Origin: Anaerosoma tenue
GTDB taxonomy: Bacteria; Actinomycetota; Coriobacteriia; Anaerosomatales; Anaerosomataceae
Length of the DNA: 64,000 bases
Direction of reading: 5' to 3'
Assembly: GCF_023161965.1 (NCBI RefSeq)
Contig: NZ_JALNTY010000001.1
Coordinates: 124,001-188,000, forward strand
Under the pieces are notes generated by a model, which worked only from the letters and a program-made list of their open reading frames with translations, was not told where the DNA came from and searched no databases. Below, in pieces: positions 40,811 through 49,928 of the stretch (the stretch's first letter is position 1; each line of letters starts with the position of its first letter). The translations under genes and the position numbers were made by a program.

Positions 40811-42112
40811 ATGGTCGGCCCTGTCATTCTCGCGACCGTAGTCGCACTCGCAGCCCTCATCATCGTGTTGGCGGTCCTGTCCGCAGCGGACGCCTCGGTG
40901 CGCCTGCTCTCTCGTGCGCGTACCCGGCGCCTGGTGGATGCCGAGGTGCCCGGAGCCGCGGCGCTGGACCATCTGTCGGAGCGCCCGAGCCGCCTGGCGG
41001 CCGCGCTCGCGCTATGGCGCGCCCTGGGCTTCGCGCTCGGCACCGGGGCGGTGGCCTACGCGGCGTTCGTGATGCTGGACGACCTCACGCTGCCCGTGAC
41101 CCTGGCCGTGGCCGCCATCGGCATGGTGACGGTGTTCTCGGTGGGCGAGGCGCTCCCGAGGGCGTTCGCGGTGCAGAGCCCGGAGCGTGTGGGGTTGGCG
41201 ACGGCGGTCTGGGCGTCGCGCCTCACCGCCGTGTTCGCGCCTGTGGCGCGGGTGTTCGCTGCGGGATGGGTGACCGCCGCTGGTCTCATCGCCGAGGATC
41301 CGGTGCGCGACGCGTGGCTCACAGGCGATGAGTACGTGCCGGATGGCACCGACGACGAGGTGGCCGAGCGTGAGGATGCCGAGGAGGCGTTCTTCGAGGC
41401 GGTCGTGGACTTCGCGAGCACCATCGTCCGTGAGGTGATGGTGCCGAGAACCGATATGGAGTGCCTGGAAGACACCGCCACCATCGAAGAGGCGATCGCG
41501 CTGATCAGGCAGACCGGTCTCTCGCGCGTGCCCGTCTACCACGACACGCTCGACGATATCCTTGGCGTGCTGTACGCCAAGGACCTGCTCGCTTGCACCA
41601 ACGGCGACACGTGCCCCGACACGATCACCCCGCTTGCGCGTGAGGCGTTCTTCGTGCCGGAGACCAAGCCCGTGGATGAGCTCCTGGTGGAGATGCGCCA
41701 ACGCAAGACGCACATGGCGCTCGTGGCCGACGAGTACGGCGGCACCGCCGGGCTCGTGACGATCGAGGACCTGCTCGAGGAGATCGTGGGCGAGATCTTC
41801 GACGAGTACGATCGCGCCGAGGAGTGGGTCGTGAAGATCGGCGACGGCACCTTGCTGCTGGACGGCCGCGTGTCGGTGAGCGATTTCAACGACCTCATGG
41901 GCACCGCGATCGAGATGGAGGCCGACTCCATCGGCGGGCTGTTCGTGGAGACCGCGGGTCACATCCCCGAGGTAGGGGAGTCGATCGAGGTGGAAGGCGT
42001 CCGCATGACCGTGCGGGACGTCGAGAACAACCGCGTGCGACGGCTGTTGGTGGAGTCGCGCTCCGAACACGAAGGGGAGGCCGAGGATGCCGAAGCGCAT
42101 AACCGAGGGTGA
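40811..42112 (+). CDS. CNNM/CorC-type hemolysin-family protein with CBS pair
   Basis: A 433-residue UPF0053-type protein: DUF21/CNNM-like membrane domain (about 1-150, four helices), a CBS pair (about 205-330: MVPRTDMECLEDTATIEEAIALI, HMALVADEYGGTAGLVTIEDLLEEIVGEI) and a C-terminal CorC_HlyC domain (340-420). Relatives are involved in Mg2+ or Co2+ transport. The common label hemolysin is historical. The ATG 40811 is 14 nt from AGGAGG, a long spacing. Ends 26 nt inside cdd. Confidence 0.88.
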   Translation: MVGPVILATVVALAALIIVLAVLSAADASVRLLSRARTRRLVDAEVPGAAALDHLSERPSRLAAALALWRALGFALGTGAVAYAAFVMLDDLTLPVTLAVAAIGMVTVFSVGEALPRAFAVQSPERVGLATAVWASRLTAVFAPVARVFAAGWVTAAGLIAEDPVRDAWLTGDEYVPDGTDDEVAEREDAEEAFFEAVVDFASTIVREVMVPRTDMECLEDTATIEEAIALIRQTGLSRVPVYHDTLDDILGVLYAKDLLACTNGDTCPDTITPLAREAFFVPETKPVDELLVEMRQRKTHMALVADEYGGTAGLVTIEDLLEEIVGEIFDEYDRAEEWVVKIGDGTLLLDGRVSVSDFNDLMGTAIEMEADSIGGLFVETAGHIPEVGESIEVEGVRMTVRDVENNRVRRLLVESRSEHEGEAEDAEAHNRG

Positions 42113-42518
42113 CCTGGCGTTGCTGGCTTTCGCGCGCGAGGTGCAGGGACGCGCGTACGTGCCGTACTCGAACTTCCGGGTGGGCGCGGCCGTCTATGCC
42201 GGCGGCGAGATATTCCAGGGCGTGAACGTGGAGAACGCCGCTTACGGCTCCACGATCTGCGCCGAGCGAGCCGCCGCGATGGCGGCGATCACCGCCGGGT
42301 ACACCGACATCGAGGCGATCGCCGTGTGCGGCGACTCCGAGTCGCCGTGCGTCCCCTGCGGCGCGTGCCGTCAGTTCCTCGCCGAGTTCGATCCCACCAT
42401 GCGGGTGATCATGGGCGGCAAGACCGACGCGGTGGACGTGATGCGACTCGACGAGCTGCTGCCGGAGGCGTTCGTGCGCGGCTATCTCGACGAGGACACG
42501 GGAGAAGACGAAGAGTGA
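42087..42518 (+). CDS. cdd: Cytidine deaminase
   Basis: Zinc enzyme of pyrimidine salvage that deaminates cytidine and deoxycytidine to the uridine forms. The 143 residues have the zinc site cysteines C58 (in CAER, with catalytic E60), C91 and C94 (PCGACRQ), plus the substrate stretch VENAAYGSTI. It starts with ATG 42087 inside the previous gene and overlaps era as GTGA. Confidence 0.96.
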   Translation: MPKRITEGDLALLAFAREVQGRAYVPYSNFRVGAAVYAGGEIFQGVNVENAAYGSTICAERAAAMAAITAGYTDIEAIAVCGDSESPCVPCGACRQFLAEFDPTMRVIMGGKTDAVDVMRLDELLPEAFVRGYLDEDTGEDEE

Positions 42519-43429
42519 CGGATCCCGGATACGAGCTCGTCCCGAGCGGGTTCGTCGCGCTGGTGGGGCGGCCCAACGCGGGCAAGAGCACGCTCGTCAA
42601 CGCTCTCGTGGGCACCAAGGTGGCCATCACGTCGGACACTCCGCAGACCACACGCCACCGGCTTCGCGCGGTGATCGACCGCGACGACGCGCAGATCGTG
42701 CTGGTGGACACGCCGGGGCTGCACAAGCCGCACGACGCGCTGGGCGAGGAGGTCAACCGGTCGAGCATCCTCGCAGCGGCCGACGTGGACGTGATCGCGC
42801 TGTGCATCGACGCAACCGCGCCGGTAGGCTCCGGAGACCGGTGGGTGGCCGAGCGGGTTGCTGGGGGCAAGCGACCGGTGATCCTGGTGCTCACCAAGGC
42901 CGACGCCGCGGACGAGGCCGCGATCGAGCGGCAGTCGGAGGCCGCCCGCGCACTCGTGACCCCGGTGGCCGAGGTGGTCCTCTCGGCGAAGACCGGCTTC
43001 AATCTCGATGAGTTCCTGGAGGCGGTGGTCCCGTTGCTGCCGCAGGGACCGCGGTTCTTCCCGCGCGACATGACCACCGACCAGCCGCTGGAGGTCATGC
43101 TGGCCGAGTCGGTCCGCGAGAAGGTGCTGAGAAAGACCCGCGACGAGGTGCCGCATGCGGTGGGGGTGCTGCTCGACGACCTCGAGTACGACAAGATGCG
43201 CGATCTGCATCGCATCTCCGCCACGATCTACGTGGAGCGGGAGTCGCAGAAGGGCATCATCATCGGTAAGGGCGGCGAGATGATCCGCTCGATAGGGACC
43301 GAGGCGCGCGGCGACATGGAACGGCTGCTGGGAACGCGCGTGCACCTCGATCTCAGGGTGAAGGTCCGGAAAGACTGGCGCCGGGACGGAGCGCAGATCA
43401 AGCGCTTCGGCTACGGAGAGGGGCTGTGA
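42515..43429 (+). CDS. era: GTPase Era
   Basis: Essential GTPase in 30S maturation that binds the 3' end of 16S rRNA. The 304 residues have G1 GRPNAGKSTLVN, the TPQTTRHR switch I, DTPGLH switch II, LTKAD, and a C-terminal KH domain (ERESQKGIIIGKGGEMIRSIG). GTG 42515 overlaps the cdd stop. The frame stays open upstream to 42326 only as a shadow of cdd. Confidence 0.97.
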   Translation: MTDPGYELVPSGFVALVGRPNAGKSTLVNALVGTKVAITSDTPQTTRHRLRAVIDRDDAQIVLVDTPGLHKPHDALGEEVNRSSILAAADVDVIALCIDATAPVGSGDRWVAERVAGGKRPVILVLTKADAADEAAIERQSEAARALVTPVAEVVLSAKTGFNLDEFLEAVVPLLPQGPRFFPRDMTTDQPLEVMLAESVREKVLRKTRDEVPHAVGVLLDDLEYDKMRDLHRISATIYVERESQKGIIIGKGGEMIRSIGTEARGDMERLLGTRVHLDLRVKVRKDWRRDGAQIKRFGYGEGL

Positions 43430-43433
43430 CGAG

Positions 43434-44111
43434 ATGGATCGCGCAACGCTGGCGGCGGCGATAGACCAGACGCTCCTCAAGCCCACCGTGGGGTACCAGG
43501 GCGGCTCGGCGTGGATCGACGCGTCGGCGGGCGCGGGATTCGCCGCGCTGTGCGTGTCGCCGTTCCTTGTGGCGCTCGCCAGCCAGCGGCTGGCAGGCAC
43601 CGCAACAGCGGTCTGCTCGGTGGTGGGATTCCCGCTCGGCTACGCCAACACCGAATCCAAGGCCGAGGAGGCCGCGCATCTCGTTGCGCTGGGGTGCGAC
43701 GAGGTGGACATGGTGCTCAACATCGCCGCGCTGCTCGAAGGCGACGACCGCTTCGTGCGCGATGACATCGCCGCCGTGGTGCGCACTGTGGCGCAGGCGT
43801 CGGACGAGGCCATCGTGAAGGTCATCCTGGAGACCGGCTATCTCGAGGCCGAGGCGATCGAGCGCGCGTGCGCGCTCGCTGTGGATGCAGGCGCCCACTT
43901 CGTGAAGACCTCCACGGGATTCGGTCCGAGGGGCGCGTCGCTCGACGATGTGCGCATCATGCGCGCCGCCGTGGGGCCCGATGTGGGCGTGAAGGCCGCG
44001 GGCGGCATCCGTGACCTCGAGACCGCGCTCGAGATGCTCGAGGCGGGCGCGTCGCGGCTCGGCACGTCCTCAGGACTCGAGATCCTCGACGCGCTCGAGG
44101 CGCGCGGCTGA
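43434..44111 (+). CDS. deoC: Deoxyribose-phosphate aldolase
   Basis: TIM-barrel aldolase splitting 2-deoxyribose 5-phosphate into glyceraldehyde 3-phosphate and acetaldehyde. The 225 residues contain the Schiff-base lysine in VKTSTGF (K158), CDEVDMVLNI and VGVKAAGGIRD. ATG 43434 follows GGAGAGG. With cdd two genes upstream it forms a small nucleoside-salvage pair inside the era-recO block, which is not its position in Bacillus. Confidence 0.95.
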   Translation: MDRATLAAAIDQTLLKPTVGYQGGSAWIDASAGAGFAALCVSPFLVALASQRLAGTATAVCSVVGFPLGYANTESKAEEAAHLVALGCDEVDMVLNIAALLEGDDRFVRDDIAAVVRTVAQASDEAIVKVILETGYLEAEAIERACALAVDAGAHFVKTSTGFGPRGASLDDVRIMRAAVGPDVGVKAAGGIRDLETALEMLEAGASRLGTSSGLEILDALEARG

Positions 44112-44115
44112 ACCG

Positions 44116-44874
44116 ATGGCTTCACGCCGCGTCCGCGCGCTCTCCCTCAAGAAGACCAAGCTCGGCGAGACCGACCTGATCGTCACGTTCCTCGCCGAGG
44201 ACGGCTGCCAGGTGCGCGCGGTGGCCAAGGGCGCGCGCAAGCCCGGTTCGCGGTTCGGCGGGCGCGTGGAGCCGTTCGTGGTGGTGGACCTCCTCCTGCA
44301 CGAGGGGCGCACGCTCGATATCGTCACCGACGCCGAGATGGTGGCGTCGCACGCCGGTGTGCGGACCGATTACGACCGCTCCTCGGCCGCTTCGGTGGTG
44401 GCAGACTTCCTGGACAAGATCTCGGTGGAGTGCCAGACCGAGGACCGCCTCTTCGGGCTTGCGGTGGCCACCATCGACGCTATCGAGGGCGCGGAACCCG
44501 ATGCCTTGCTGCCGCTCGTGGTGGCGTTCCTGGTGAAGGGCATCGCGATGCACGGCTACCGTCCGCAGTTCTCGGCGTGCGTGATCTGCGGCGGTGTGGC
44601 CGAGGGCGCCGCGGCCTTCTCGCTGGAGAGCGCAGGTCCGGTCTGTCAGCCGTGCCGCGCCCATGCGCCGGACACGGTGCTGGTGTCGGCGGACGCGCAG
44701 GCCCTCCTGGCGGGACTGCTGGGTGCGAGGATGGCCGAGGTAGCCGTGCTCGACATCCCGCAGCCCGTGCTGATGGAGGCGTTCGCTCTCGTGCGGCGAC
44801 TGGTGACGTACCACGTGCCCGCGCGCCTCAAGGCGCTCGACCTGTATGGCGCGTCCCTCGGCGCCGCCCGGTAG
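44116..44874 (+). CDS. recO: DNA repair protein RecO
   Basis: Recombination mediator of the RecFOR pathway that loads RecA on gapped DNA. The 252 residues show the N-terminal OB fold (RALSLKKTKLGETDLIVTFL...AVAKGARKPGSRFGG) and the C-terminal domain with zinc cysteines C155, C158, C177, C180. ATG 44116; the frame open to 44011 is shadow of deoC. Last + strand gene of the run that starts at phoH, before the opposing ppx gene. Confidence 0.94.
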   Translation: MASRRVRALSLKKTKLGETDLIVTFLAEDGCQVRAVAKGARKPGSRFGGRVEPFVVVDLLLHEGRTLDIVTDAEMVASHAGVRTDYDRSSAASVVADFLDKISVECQTEDRLFGLAVATIDAIEGAEPDALLPLVVAFLVKGIAMHGYRPQFSACVICGGVAEGAAAFSLESAGPVCQPCRAHAPDTVLVSADAQALLAGLLGARMAEVAVLDIPQPVLMEAFALVRRLVTYHVPARLKALDLYGASLGAAR

Positions 44875-44902
44875 GTCGCCGGGCTACGACGACGCATCCG
44901 GT

Positions 44903-45844
44903 TCAGGCGGGGTCGCCGGGCGTGGAGAGGCCCGCCATCTCGAGCAGCAGGCCTTCCCGGATACCGCGCCGGTTCGCGGCGATGGTGCGCGTTCCCAGCA
45001 GGTCGAAGAGCTCCATCATCACGAGCGACCCCGCGAGGACGGTCTCGGCGCGGTAGGGCGGTATCCCCGGGATCGAACCCCGCTCCTCGATGGGGAGCGC
45101 CGCCACCTCCGCGGCCACAGTCTCGATCTCGCCGAGAGGGACCGTGACGCCATGGACGTCGAGCGGGGAGGCTCCCGTGCGCGCCGCGGCGGCCCCCACG
45201 AGGGAGGTGATCGTCCCGCCGCTGCAGACCGCCAGCCGGGCGGGGCGGGGCGACGGCCCGAGCGCGTCCTCCAGCTCCCTCCGAATCGCGCTGCGGGTCT
45301 GGGCGATCTCGTGCGATGCGGGGGGATCGGCGAAGGATCCGAACCGCGCGGTGACCGTGACGGCCCCAAGGGGGAGCGAGACGATGGTCTCCGCCGATCC
45401 GTCGCTGGCGAGGACGACCTCGAGCGAGCCGCCGCCGATGTCGGCCACGCAGACGCGGCCGGACAGGTCGAAGTTGGCGGCCGCGCTCGCCAGCGCGAGC
45501 TCGGCTTCGCGCCGGCCGTCGATCACCTCCACAGCCACCCCTGTCTCGCGTTCGACGCGCTCGATGAACTCCGCGCCGTTGTCGGCCGAACGCACCGCTG
45601 CGGTGGCGACGGCGCGCACGGCGGTGGCTCCGTGGGCGGACGCGAGCGCGACCATGTGACCGACGGCGTCGAGCGAGGCGGCGATGCGGTCCTCGGCAAG
45701 GCGACCGGTGGCGAGCAATCCTGACGCAAGCCGGGTCCGGATGCGTTCATCGGCTATCACGCGCATGGCGGTGGAGCCTAACACCTCCGCCACGGTCCCA
45801 CGCACCGCGTTGGAGCCGATGTCGACCACTGCGACGCGTTTCAT
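44903..45844 (-). CDS. Ppx/GppA-family phosphatase
   Basis: Member of the ASKHA-fold exopolyphosphatase/pppGpp phosphatase family, 313 residues. Shows VVDIGSNAVRG at the start, VADIGGGSLEVV (second phosphate loop) and VCSGGTITSLVGA. It has only the catalytic core and lacks the C-terminal HD part of long Ppx. Polyphosphate versus pppGpp as substrate cannot be decided. The ATG at 45844-45842 has GGGGGATGGTG upstream; 23 codons above have no similarity. Transcribed against its neighbours recO and glyQ. Confidence 0.88.
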   Translation of the reverse strand: MKRVAVVDIGSNAVRGTVAEVLGSTAMRVIADERIRTRLASGLLATGRLAEDRIAASLDAVGHMVALASAHGATAVRAVATAAVRSADNGAEFIERVERETGVAVEVIDGRREAELALASAAANFDLSGRVCVADIGGGSLEVVLASDGSAETIVSLPLGAVTVTARFGSFADPPASHEIAQTRSAIRRELEDALGPSPRPARLAVCSGGTITSLVGAAAARTGASPLDVHGVTVPLGEIETVAAEVAALPIEERGSIPGIPPYRAETVLAGSLVMMELFDLLGTRTIAANRRGIREGLLLEMAGLSTPGDPA

Positions 45845-45998
45845 GCCCCCACCATCCCCCTCGCCTGCAGCCGTATAGGCCGCCAGAGACAGTCTAGCAG
45901 CGTGGGATGACACGCCCCGGCGCGCGCCTGGTGTACACTGTCTGCCACGTTCCGGAGCGCCGTTCCGCGGCGCCGACAGACGACGAAGCGGGGAGTGA

Positions 45999-46913
45999 AT
46001 GGCACTCGACTTCCAGGAGATGATCCTAGCCCTCCAGCGGTACTGGGCCGAGCAGGGGTGCGTGCTGCTTCAGCCGCACGACATGGAGGTGGGGGCCGGG
46101 ACGTTCCACCCGGCCACGACGTTGCGCTCGCTCGGACCCGACGCCTGGCGCTGCGGCTACGTGCAGCCGAGCAGGCGTCCCACCGACGGCCGGTACGGCG
46201 AGAACCCGAACCGTTTGCAGCACTACTACCAGTACCAGGTGATCCTCAAGCCATCGCCCGACGACGTGCTCGACCTGTATTTCGACTCTTTGCGCGCGAT
46301 CGGCATCGAGCCGGAGCAGCACGACATGCGTCTTGTGGAGGACGACTGGGAGTCGCCCACCCTCGGCGCGTGGGGCCTTGGCTGGGAAGTGTGGCTCAAC
46401 GGCATGGAGGTCACGCAGTTCACGTACTTCCAGCAGGTGGGCGGCATCGAGTGCGATCCGGTTCCCGCTGAGATCACCTATGGTGTGGAGCGCCTCGCGA
46501 TGTACATCCAGGGCGTCGACTCCGTGTACGACCTGGTGTGGGCGCCCGGTTTCACCTACGGCGACGTGTTCCTGCGCAACGAGCGCGAGCAGTCGCGCTA
46601 CAACTTCGAGCTCGCCGACACCGCCATGCTGCGGGGTCTGTTCGACATGCACGAGGCCGAGAGTGCACGTTTGCTCGCCGCGGGAGCCGTGCTTCCCGCC
46701 TACGAGCAGGCGCTCAAGTGCTCGCACTACTTCAACTTGCTCGACGCGCGCGGGGCGATCGCGGTCACCGAGCGCGTGAGCTTCATCGGGCGTATCCGCA
46801 CGCTCGCCCGAGGCGCCGCCGAGGCGTACGTGGCGTCTCCGGAGGTCGGCCGTCGCGACGTCCCGTACCTCCCGCACGCCGCTTCGCAGGCCGAAGGCGG
46901 TGATGCCGAATGA
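45999..46913 (+). CDS. glyQ: Glycyl-tRNA synthetase alpha subunit
   Basis: Catalytic subunit of the alpha2beta2 (bacterial-type) GlyRS. The 304 residues match throughout ([21 protein letters not shown], the [11 protein letters not shown] block, [22 protein letters not shown]). ATG 45999 has GGGAG just upstream. TACACT at 45934-45939 may be the -10. Overlaps glyS by four bases (ATGA). Most typical actinobacteria have the dimeric GlyRS, so the split enzyme points to a deep-branching lineage. Confidence 0.97.
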   Translation: MALDFQEMILALQRYWAEQGCVLLQPHDMEVGAGTFHPATTLRSLGPDAWRCGYVQPSRRPTDGRYGENPNRLQHYYQYQVILKPSPDDVLDLYFDSLRAIGIEPEQHDMRLVEDDWESPTLGAWGLGWEVWLNGMEVTQFTYFQQVGGIECDPVPAEITYGVERLAMYIQGVDSVYDLVWAPGFTYGDVFLRNEREQSRYNFELADTAMLRGLFDMHEAESARLLAAGAVLPAYEQALKCSHYFNLLDARGAIAVTERVSFIGRIRTLARGAAEAYVASPEVGRRDVPYLPHAASQAEGGDAE

Positions 46914-48982
46914 GCCGCACACTGCTCTTCGAGATCGGCGTGGAGGAGGTGCCCTCGGCGCCGCTGTACGACGCGGTCTCGCAACTCAAGGAGCGCGCCG
47001 CCAAGGCGCTCGGAGACGCCCGTCTCGGCTATGACACGATCGAAGCGTACGGTTCGCCGAGGCGTCTCGCGCTCGTTGTCACCGGGTTGGCCGGGCGGCA
47101 GGACGACCTGTCACTCACGGTGAAGGGTCCCGCCGTCAAGGCGGCGTTCGACGCCGAGGGGAACCCCACGAAGGCCGCGGAGGGCTTCGCGCGCAGCAGG
47201 GGCGTTGCCGTTGACGCGCTCGAGCAGGGTGAGATCGACGGCGGGCAGTACGTGTTCGCGCGCGTGGAGGAGCAGGGCCGTGACGCCGCCGAGGTGCTCC
47301 CGGGCGTGCTGGAAGCGCTCGCGGGCGACCTCGACTGGGCCAAGTCGATGCGGTGGGGAAGCGGGACGACACGCTTCATCCGCCCCGTACGCTGGCTGGT
47401 GGCGTTGCTCGACGACGAGGTGCTGCCGGTACGGTTCGCCGGTCTCGAGGCCGGTCGCACCACCTCCGGTCACCGGTTCCTTTCCGGCCCGATGGAGATC
47501 GGGGCGGCTGGCGAGTATCTGGACGCGATGTGCCGGGGTCACGTGCTCGCCGACCCCGCGGAACGCGCCGAGACGGTGCGCAGGCAGATCGACGAGGCCG
47601 CCGCGTCGCTCGGCGCCACGGCGGTGGTGCCCGAGAAGACCTTCGCCGAGGTCGTGAACCTCGTGGAGTTCCCCACCGTGGGTATCGGCCGGTTCGACGA
47701 GCGGTTCCTCGCCGTTCCCCGCGAGATCGTCGAGGAGGCGATGGAGAGCCACCAGCGGTACTTCCCGGTGGAAGGACCCGACGGCGAGCTGCTCGACCGC
47801 TTCATCGTGGTGCACAACGGCGACCCGGCGCGGACCGGCACGATCGTGGCGGGCCACGAGCGCGTGATCAGGGCGCGTCTGGCCGACGCGGCCTTCTTCG
47901 TGGACGAGGATCTCGCTCACCCGCTCGAGGAATACGTGCAGCGGCTGGAGACGATCGTCTTCCACGAGAAGCTGGGTTCGCTCGGCGCCAAGGCGGCCCG
48001 CGTGGAGGCGCTCACGCGGGCGCTGGCCGAGGCCGTGGACGCACCCGCCGACGAGGCGGCGTATGCGGTGCGCGCGGCGCACCTCGCCAAGGCCGACCTC
48101 GTCACCCACGCGGTGGTGGAGTTCACGTCGCTGCAGGGCGTGATGGGCATGCGCTACGCGCTCGCCGCCGGAGAGGCCGAGGGTGTGGCCGAGGCCATCG
48201 TGGACCACTACCGTCCCCGGTTCGCCGGCGACGCGCTGCCGCGGTCGCTCGCGGGCATGCTGGTGTCGATCGCCGACAAGCTCGACACGATCGTGGGCAT
48301 CTTCGCGATCGGCCAGGGTCCCACCGGCTCGGCGGATCCGTACGCGTTGCGCCGCTCGGCCATCGGCGTGCTCACGATGATGGTGGACGGCGGCGTACGC
48401 TTCGATCTGGACCGGGGCATCGCGGCCGCGCTCGCGGGCTACGTCGATGTGCTGCCGGACCTCGACCCCAACGAGACCGGGGCGACCGTGAAGTCGTTCT
48501 TCGACGGCCGGCTCGCCGTGATGCTCAAGGACCGCGGTTTCGCGTATGACGAGGTGGACGCCGTGATGGCCGTGGCCTCGGCCGATCCGGCCGACACGTT
48601 GCGCCGGATCTCGGCCCTGGCCGCGTTCCGCACCACCGAGGCCGGCGCCGACCTGTCGGTCGCGTTCCGGCGCGCCGCGAACCTTGCCGACCCCGCGGCC
48701 GGAGACGAACCGGCGCGCGAGCTCATGGGGCCGCAGGAGGACGCGCTCGCCGATGCGCTCGACCTCGCGTATCGCGATGTGGGACGGCTCATGACCGTGG
48801 AGCGCGACTACGACGCCGCGCTCGCGGCGCTGGCGGAGCTTCGCGGTCCGGTGGACGACTTCTTCGAGACGGTGCTCGTGATGGACGAGGACGAGCGGCT
48901 GCGCACGAACCGGCTCGCGATCCTGAACCGCCTCGGGGGCCTGTTCGCCGACTTCGCCGACTTCGGCAAGCTCACGGGATAG
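46910..48982 (+). CDS. glyS: Glycyl-tRNA synthetase beta subunit
   Basis: tRNA-binding subunit of the heterotetrameric GlyRS, 690 residues, the normal length. Has the beginning [42 protein letters not shown], and [14 protein letters not shown], the HD-like core around 370-460 and a C-terminal DALR-type anticodon domain. Coupled to glyQ by an ATGA overlap; followed three bases later by the PPDK regulator. Confidence 0.97.
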   Translation: MSRTLLFEIGVEEVPSAPLYDAVSQLKERAAKALGDARLGYDTIEAYGSPRRLALVVTGLAGRQDDLSLTVKGPAVKAAFDAEGNPTKAAEGFARSRGVAVDALEQGEIDGGQYVFARVEEQGRDAAEVLPGVLEALAGDLDWAKSMRWGSGTTRFIRPVRWLVALLDDEVLPVRFAGLEAGRTTSGHRFLSGPMEIGAAGEYLDAMCRGHVLADPAERAETVRRQIDEAAASLGATAVVPEKTFAEVVNLVEFPTVGIGRFDERFLAVPREIVEEAMESHQRYFPVEGPDGELLDRFIVVHNGDPARTGTIVAGHERVIRARLADAAFFVDEDLAHPLEEYVQRLETIVFHEKLGSLGAKAARVEALTRALAEAVDAPADEAAYAVRAAHLAKADLVTHAVVEFTSLQGVMGMRYALAAGEAEGVAEAIVDHYRPRFAGDALPRSLAGMLVSIADKLDTIVGIFAIGQGPTGSADPYALRRSAIGVLTMMVDGGVRFDLDRGIAAALAGYVDVLPDLDPNETGATVKSFFDGRLAVMLKDRGFAYDEVDAVMAVASADPADTLRRISALAAFRTTEAGADLSVAFRRAANLADPAAGDEPARELMGPQEDALADALDLAYRDVGRLMTVERDYDAALAALAELRGPVDDFFETVLVMDEDERLRTNRLAILNRLGGLFADFADFGKLTG

Positions 48983-48985
48983 CCG

Positions 48986-49804
48986 GTGGCGGAGCGCCCG
49001 TACACCATCCACGTGGTATCCGACTCGCTCGGCGAGACGGGGGAGACGGTCGCGCTCGCGGCCGTCTCGCAGTTCACGCCCAACGCGTTCCGCATCGAGC
49101 GGCTGCCCAAGATCTCCAGCGCCGAGGACCTGCGCCAGATCGTGAAGGAACACTGCGGGCGCGACTGCATCTTCTTCTACACGCTCGTGGACCGGAATCT
49201 CCGCGCGGAGATGGAGCGCCTTGTGGCCAACGGCGTGATCGGCGTGGACCTGCTCGGCCCCGCGGTGAAGCTGCTCTCGGAGGTCGTGGGTTCTGCGCCG
49301 AGCGGCGAGGTGGGCCGTATCCGCCGCACCGACGAGGGGTACTTCGACCGGATCGAGGCGATGGAGTTCGCGGTCAAGCACGACGACGGACGCAATCCCG
49401 AGGAGCTCGCGCAGGCCGACATCGTGATCGTGGGCGTCTCGCGCACCTCCAAGACGCCGATCTCGATGTACCTGGCGTTCAAGGGGTGGCGCGTGGCCAA
49501 CGTGCCGCTCGCGCCCGGCGTGGATCCGCCGCGGGAGCTGTTCGACCTCGATCCGCGCAAGGTCTTCGGTCTTGTCACGAGCGCGGACACTCTGCTCACG
49601 ATCCGCCGGGAGCGGATGCGGGAGCTGGGTACGTATGTCCACGGGTACGCGGAACGCGAGGCGGTGGAGGCCGAGCTTGCCGAGGCGCGCAAGCTGATGC
49701 GGCGTCTCGGGTGTCTGGTGGTGCACACCGAGAACCGCGCGGTTGAGGAGTCGGCGCAGGAGATCCTGCGGCACGTCGGCGCGGTGATGGAAGTCAAGGA
49801 CTGA
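48986..49804 (+). CDS. ppsR: Pyruvate phosphate dikinase regulatory protein (kinase/phosphorylase)
   Basis: Bifunctional enzyme of the DUF299 family: ADP-dependent kinase that inactivates PPDK on a threonine, and Pi-dependent pyrophosphorylase that reactivates it. The 272 residues have VVSDSLGETGETVA at the start and the P-loop-like GVSRTSKTPIS (150-160). The usual name is PDRP1 or YqfL. Start GTG 48986. Its target ppdK follows 124 bp later, which settles PPDK rather than PEP synthase as the partner. Confidence 0.93.
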   Translation: MAERPYTIHVVSDSLGETGETVALAAVSQFTPNAFRIERLPKISSAEDLRQIVKEHCGRDCIFFYTLVDRNLRAEMERLVANGVIGVDLLGPAVKLLSEVVGSAPSGEVGRIRRTDEGYFDRIEAMEFAVKHDDGRNPEELAQADIVIVGVSRTSKTPISMYLAFKGWRVANVPLAPGVDPPRELFDLDPRKVFGLVTSADTLLTIRRERMRELGTYVHGYAEREAVEAELAEARKLMRRLGCLVVHTENRAVEESAQEILRHVGAVMEVKD

Positions 49805-49840
49805 ACCGCCCGGCATAGCGTCCGCGCCGGGAGTCGGCCT

Positions 49841-49857
49841 GACCCGGTTTCCGGGTC
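49841..49857 (+). terminator. Small hairpin between ppsR and ppdK
   Basis: GACCCGG (49841-49847), TTT loop, CCGGGTC (49851-49857). No U-tract; weak terminator or leader structure. TATTAT at 49878-49883 may be the ppdK -10. Confidence 0.35.
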
Positions 49858-49928
49858 CGGGCAGCCATCCTGTACGGTATTATTGTCTGCACGTTCGTCG
49901 GGGGATCCAAGGAAAGCGAGGGAGCGAG

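Noticed and set aside
45901-45998. T-box riboswitch before glyQ
   Set aside because: Less than 70 nt separates the likely -10 from the start codon; no conserved T-box sequence.
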